Shown: positions 59,169 to 64,000 of the stretch, in pieces | How the letters are laid out: each line of letters opens with the position of its first letter | Numbering within the stretch: position 1 is the stretch's first letter | Assembly: GCF_003369915.1 (NCBI RefSeq) | Contig: NW_022881603.1 | Span: forward strand, 35,275,522 to 35,339,521 | Direction of reading: 5' to 3' | DNA from: Drosophila miranda | Taxonomy: Eukaryota > Arthropoda > Insecta > Diptera > Drosophilidae | DNA length: 64,000 nt | Translations under genes and position numbers: made by a program | The notes under the pieces: model-generated | Seen by the model: only the letters and a program-made list of their open reading frames with translations | What the model was told of the DNA's origin: nothing | Databases searched by the model: none

Positions 59169-60110
59169 AGACAGAAAATCAGTCTGAGCGTGACGTCGGG
59201 CGCTGCGTAGCCACTGCAAATTGATTTGTTCCTATTGGCTATAAAAATGATCTGATCTGATCCAGATTCAATCTGATATATTTGATCATTATCTATGATT
59301 CTGCGTTTTTAGTTTTCTCGTATCCTCAATATTGTGGATGCAACAGATTTTCGTATTTTGTGGGGGCGGAAGGGGGTGGGGCGAAATTTTGAGATATACG
59401 TTTTATAGTGAGATCTAACAGGAGTACGGATACCAAATTTGGTTACTCTAGCCGTAATATTCTCTGAGATTTGTGAATATCCCCAGATTTTTATCCTTTG
59501 CGGTGGCGGAAGGGGGTGTGGTATATTAGGAGTGTGGATACCAAATTTGGTTGCTCTAGCTTTTGTAGTCTCTGAGATCTAGGCGCTAATGTTTTACTCT
59601 AAGCAAAGCCGCCTATGCTACGTGTGTGTTAGAGAGAGACAGGGCGAGAAAAAATGAAATTGTTTTCTTGATGCTGGCTATAATAATAATACGATCCAAT
59701 TCAGATTCCGCTGTCTTTAAGATATGGTCATTCTCTACAATTCAACGTTTTTGGTTTTCTCATATCTTTCAAATTGTGGATGCCACAGACTTTCGTCCTT
59801 TGTGGGGGCGGAAGTGGGCGGGGCGAAGTTTTGAAATATTTTTGTAGCAGTGACATATCACAGAAGTCTGGATCCAAAACATCGTTGCTCTAGCTCTTAT
59901 AGTCTTTGAGCACTAGGCGCTGAAGGGGACGGACAGACGGACGGACGGACGGACGGACAGACAGACATGGCTCAATCGACTCGGCTATTGATGCTGATCA
60001 AGAATATATATACTTTATGGGTTCGGAAACGATTCCTTCTGGACGTTACACACATCCATTTTCACCACAAATCTAATATACCCCAATACTCATTTTGAGT
60101 ATCGGGTATA
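59169..60110 (-). mobile_element. DINE B1, minus strand, 3' end lost
   Basis: Lacks its 3' hairpin end because of the inversion junction; one sub-repeat border is also deleted at about 59520. Ends with the palindrome. Confidence 0.88.
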
Positions 60111-61166
60111 ACGAGGGGGAACGTTGTGAGTTGCTGCGGACACCGCAACTCTACGGTTATACCAGATACTAAGTCAGTATAACTCTCCTCCGGCAGACGC
60201 CGCTAATATTAAAAGGCACGACAAAGAGTGCGTGCGAGAGAGACAGAAAATCAGTATGTGCGTGACGTCGGGCGCTGCGTAGCCACTGCAAATAGGTTTG
60301 TTCCTTTTGGCTATAAAAATGATCCGATCTGATTCAAATTCAGCAATCTGATAGATATTGTCATTATCTATGATTCTGCGTTTTTAGTTTTCTCGAATGT
60401 GCAATATTGTGGATGCAACAGATTTTCGTCCTTTGTGTGGGCGGAAGAGGGTGGGGCGAAATTTTAAGATACACGTTTTATAGTAAAATCTAACAGGAGT
60501 GCGGATACCAAATTTGGTTACTCTAGCCTTAATAGTCTCTGAGATTTTTGAATATCCCCAGATTTTCGTCCTTTGCGGGGCGGAAGGGGGTGTGGCGAAA
60601 TTTTGAAACAAACTCGTCTCGGTCCGATATATTAGGAGTGTGGATACCAAATTTGGTTGCTCTAGCTTTGGTAGTCTCTGAGATCTAGGCGCTAATGTTT
60701 TACTCTAAGCAAAGCCGCCTATGCTACGTGTGTGTTAGAGAGAGACAGGGCGAGAAAAAATGAATTTGTTTTTTTTGATGTTGGCTATAATAATTATACG
60801 ATCCAATTCAGATTCCGCAGTCTAAAAGATATGGTCATTATCTACGATTCTGCGTTCTTAGTTTTCTCATATCTTTAAAATTGTGGATGCCACAGATTTT
60901 CGTCTTTTGTGGGGGCGGAAGTGGGCGGGGCGAAGTTTTGAAATATTTTTGTAGCAGTGACATATCACAGAAGTCTGGATCCAAGACATTGTTGCTCTAG
61001 CTCTTATAGTCTTTGAGCACTAGGCGCTAATAGGGAATGACAGACGGACAGACGGACAGACAGACATGACTTTATGGGGTCGGAAACGATTCCTTCTGGA
61101 CGTTACACACATCCATTTTTACCACAAATCTAATATACCCCAATACTCATTTTGAGTATCGGGTAT
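60111..61166 (-). mobile_element. DINE B2, minus strand (1056 bp, class B)
   Basis: Lacks the GATCAGCATC block like class B units of the first array, and joins B1 with the same CTCGT|TATACCC head-to-tail junction on the other strand. Confidence 0.9.
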
Positions 61167-61866
61167 AAAAACCAGAAAAAAACGAGGGGAACGTTGTGAG
61201 TTGCTGCGTACACCGCAACTCTACATTTATACCCGATACTTAGTCAGTATGGCTCTCCTCCGGCAGACGCCGCTAAGATTAAACGACACGACAAAGATTG
61301 CGTGCGAGAGAGACAGAAAATCAGTCTGAGCGTGCCGTCGGGCGCTGCGTGGCCACTGCAAATTGATTTCTTGCTTTTGGCTACAAAAATGATCCGATCT
61401 GACCCAGATTCAGCAATCTGATAGATATGGTAATATTCTATGATTCTGGGTTTTTAGTTTTCTCGAATGTGCAATATTGTGGATGCAACAGATTTTCGTC
61501 ATTTGTGGGGGCGGAAGGGGGTGGGGCGAAATTCGGAGATATACGTCTTATAGTGAGATCTAACAGAAGTGCGGATACCAAATTTGGTTACTCCAGCCTT
61601 AATAGTCTCTGAGATTTGTGGATGCCCCAGATTTTCTTCCTTTGCGTGGGCGGAAGGGGGTGTGGCGAAATTTGGACACGAAACGGTCAAGGTCCGATAT
61701 CACAGGAGTGTGGATACCAAATTTGGTTGCTCTGGCTCTTATAGGTTCTGAGATCCTTGAACTCATATTTTGCAATTGGCAAAACCGCCCATGAAACCTG
61801 TATGTTAGAGAGAGACAGAGCGAGAAAGAATAAAATTGTTTTTTTGATTCTGGCTATAATAATTAT
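61167..61866 (-). mobile_element. DINE B3, minus strand, divergent subfamily, truncated
   Basis: Has the GGACACGAAACGGTCAAGG middle of the 48092-49214 copy, then breaks at an ATTATACAATTATACAA junction into plus-strand DINE sequence. Confidence 0.85.
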
Positions 61867-61871
61867 ACAAT

Positions 61872-62439
61872 TATACAAATTCATTTTTTCTTGCCTGTCT
61901 CTCTCTAACACACACGTAGCATAGCCGGCTTTGCTTAGAGTAAATCATTAGCGCCAAGATCTCAGAGACTATAAAAGCTAGAGCAACCAAATTTGGTATC
62001 CACACTCCTAATATATCGGACCGAGACGAGTTTGTATCAAAATTTCGCCACACCCCTTCCGCCGCCGCAAAGGACGAAAATCTGGGGATATTCACAAATC
62101 TCAGAGACTATACACGATAGAGTAACCAAATTTGGTATCCGCACTCCTGTTAGCTCTCACTATAAAATGTTTATCTCAAAATTTCGCCACACCCCATTCC
62201 GCCCCACAAAGAACGAAAATCTGTTGCATCCATAATATTGAGGATACGAGAAAACTAAAAACGCAGAATCATACATAATAACCATATCTATCAGATTGCT
62301 GAATCTGGATCAGATCGGATCATTTTTATAGCCAAAAGCAACAAACCTATTTGCAGTGGCTACGCAGCGCCCGACGTCACGCACATACTGATTTTCTGTC
62401 TCTCTCGCACGCACTCTTTGTCGTGCCTTTTAATATTAG
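61872..62439 (+). mobile_element. DINE C1, 5' part lost
   Basis: Begins inside the CATTTTTTCTTGCCTGTCTC block and matches A1 (52199-53213) up to the same TATTAG truncation. Confidence 0.88.
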
Positions 62440-62543
62440 TTAAAGAACCGTTTGCTCTCTCACCTGATTTATATTCGTCTGCGGCGACAGCAGCTCCACT
62501 CGTGTGGGCTGCGAGTATAACTGTTGTGATTCGGCAGGGTAAT
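62440..62543 (-). pseudogene. Second copied exon 1 fragment of gene C
   Basis: Same 104 bp and same borders as at 53214-53317, flanked again by truncated and new DINE. Confidence 0.9.
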
Positions 62544-63122
62544 TATACCCGATACTCAAAATGAGTATTGGGGATATTAGATTTGTGGTAAAAGTGGATG
62601 TGTGTAACGTCCAGAAGGAATCGTTTCCGACCCCATAAAGTATATATATTCTTGATCAGCATCAACAGCCGAGTCGATTGAGCCCTGTCTGTCTGTCCGT
62701 CCGTCCGTCCGTCCGTCCGTCCGTCCGTCCGTCCGTCCGTCTGTCCGTCTGTCCGTCCCTATTAGCGCCTATTGCTCAAATACTATAAGAGCTAGAGCAA
62801 CGATGTTTTGGATCCAGACTTCTATGATATGTCACTGCTACAAGAATATTTCATATATATCATACATAATAACCATATCTATCAGATTGCTGAATCTGGA
62901 TCAGATCGGATCATTTTTATAGCCAAAAGGAACAAACCTATTTGCAGTGGCTACGCAGCGCCCGACGTCACGCACATACTGATTTTCTGTCTCTCTCGCA
63001 CGCACTCTTTGTCGTGCCTTTTAATATTAGCGGCGTCTGCCGGAGGAGAGCCGTACTGACTAAGTATCGGGTATAAATGTAGAGTTGCGGTCTCCGTAGC
63101 AACTCACAACGTTCCCCCTCGT
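62544..63122 (+). mobile_element. DINE C2 with internal deletion (579 bp)
   Basis: Long GTCY tract, then a deletion from sub-repeat 1 (AGAATATTTCA) to the ATCATACATAATAACC region; normal 3' end. Confidence 0.88.
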
Positions 63123-64000
63123 TATACCCGATACTCAAAATGAGTATTGGGGTATATTAGATTTGTGGTAAAAGTGGATGTGTGTAACGTCCAGAAGGAA
63201 TCGTTTCCGACCCCATAAAGTATATATATTCTTGATCAGCATCAATAGCCGAGTCGATTGAGCCATGACTGTCTGTCCGTCTGTCAGTCCCTATTAGCGC
63301 CTAGTGCTCAAAGACTATAAGAGCTAGAGCAACGATGTTTTGGATCCAGACTTCTTTGATATGTCACTGCTACAAAAATATTTCAAAACTTCGCCCCGCC
63401 CACTTCCGCCCCCACAAAGGACGAAAATCTGTGGCATCCACAATTTTAAAGATATGAAAAAACCAAAAACGCAGAATCGTAGAGCATGACCATATCTTTT
63501 AGACTGCAGAATCTGAATTGGATCGTATTATTATTATAGCCAACATAAAAAAAAAACAAATTCATTTTTTCTCGCCCTGTCTCTCTCTATCACACACGTA
63601 GCATAGCCGGCTTTGCTTAGAGTAAAACATTAGCGCCAAGATCTCAGAGACTATAAAAGCTAGAGCAACCAAATTTGGTATCCACACTCCTAATATATCG
63701 AACCGAGACGAGTTTGTATCAAAATTTCGCCACACCCCCTTCCGCCCCCGCAAAGGACGGTAATCTGGGGATGTTCAAAAATCTCAGAGACTATTAAGGC
63801 TAGAGTAACCAAATTTGGTATCCGCACTCCTGTTAGATCTTACTATAAAACGTGTATTTCAAAATTTCGCCCCCCCCCCTTCCGCCCACACAAAAGACGA
63901 AAATCTGTTGCATCCACAATATTGCACATTCGAGAAAACAAAAAACGCAGAATCATACATAATAACCATATCTATTAGATTGCTGAATCTAGATCAGATC
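63123..64000 (+). mobile_element. DINE C3, cut by the right window edge
   Basis: Follows C2 head-to-tail; close to A5/A6. The array therefore continues beyond the window. Confidence 0.9.

Overview
This is a eukaryotic window and almost certainly Drosophila. Three things point there: about thirty copies of a DINE-1/mini-me type Helitron-like element (TATACCCGATACTC palindromic end, GTCY microsatellite, GATCAGCATCAATAGCC block), Ty3/Gypsy and BEL/Pao retrotransposons of fly type, and a cluster of intron-containing GLUT/SLC2 sugar transporter genes that resembles the fly sut1/sut2/sut3 cluster. No tRNA, rRNA, CRISPR or bacterial-type gene was seen.

Layout. 1-4368: 5' LTR and gag-pol of a Ty3/Gypsy element on the minus strand, open to the left edge, inserted in a DINE. 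4369-23477: a 19-kb head-to-tail array of DINE units on the plus strand in a few size classes (456, 985, 1057, 1107 and 1660 bp) that alternate in higher-order patterns. 23478-24796: an unidentified unique island. 24797-26404: DINE copies on the minus strand. 26405-39773: three tandem copies of a segment of about 4.58 kb, each carrying the same chimeric sugar-transporter pseudogene (paralogue A fused to paralogue B, with a DINE inside B). 39774-41094 and 47472-49214: flank and minus-strand DINEs, interrupted at 41095-47466 by a 6.4-kb BEL/Pao element with nearly identical LTRs and a 5-bp target duplication. 49321-52198: a third paralogue, C, with six recognisable exons but a mutated splice donor, a frameshift and a DINE cutting off its first exon. 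52199-64000: a second DINE array, plus then minus then plus, into which a 104-bp piece of exon 1/intron 1 of gene C has been copied twice.

Interpretation. Every host gene seen is broken. Some lesions are shared by all three tandem copies and so predate the amplification; others are private and came later. Decayed genes, local amplification and heavy TE load fit a non-recombining chromosome. If the sut-cluster assignment is right (Muller element C), a neo-Y such as that of D. miranda, known for Helitron (ISY) accumulation and gene amplification, is a good candidate. The species and chromosome are inference. The most unusual structure is the end-to-end Helitron concatemer behaving like a satellite and carrying a host exon fragment with it.
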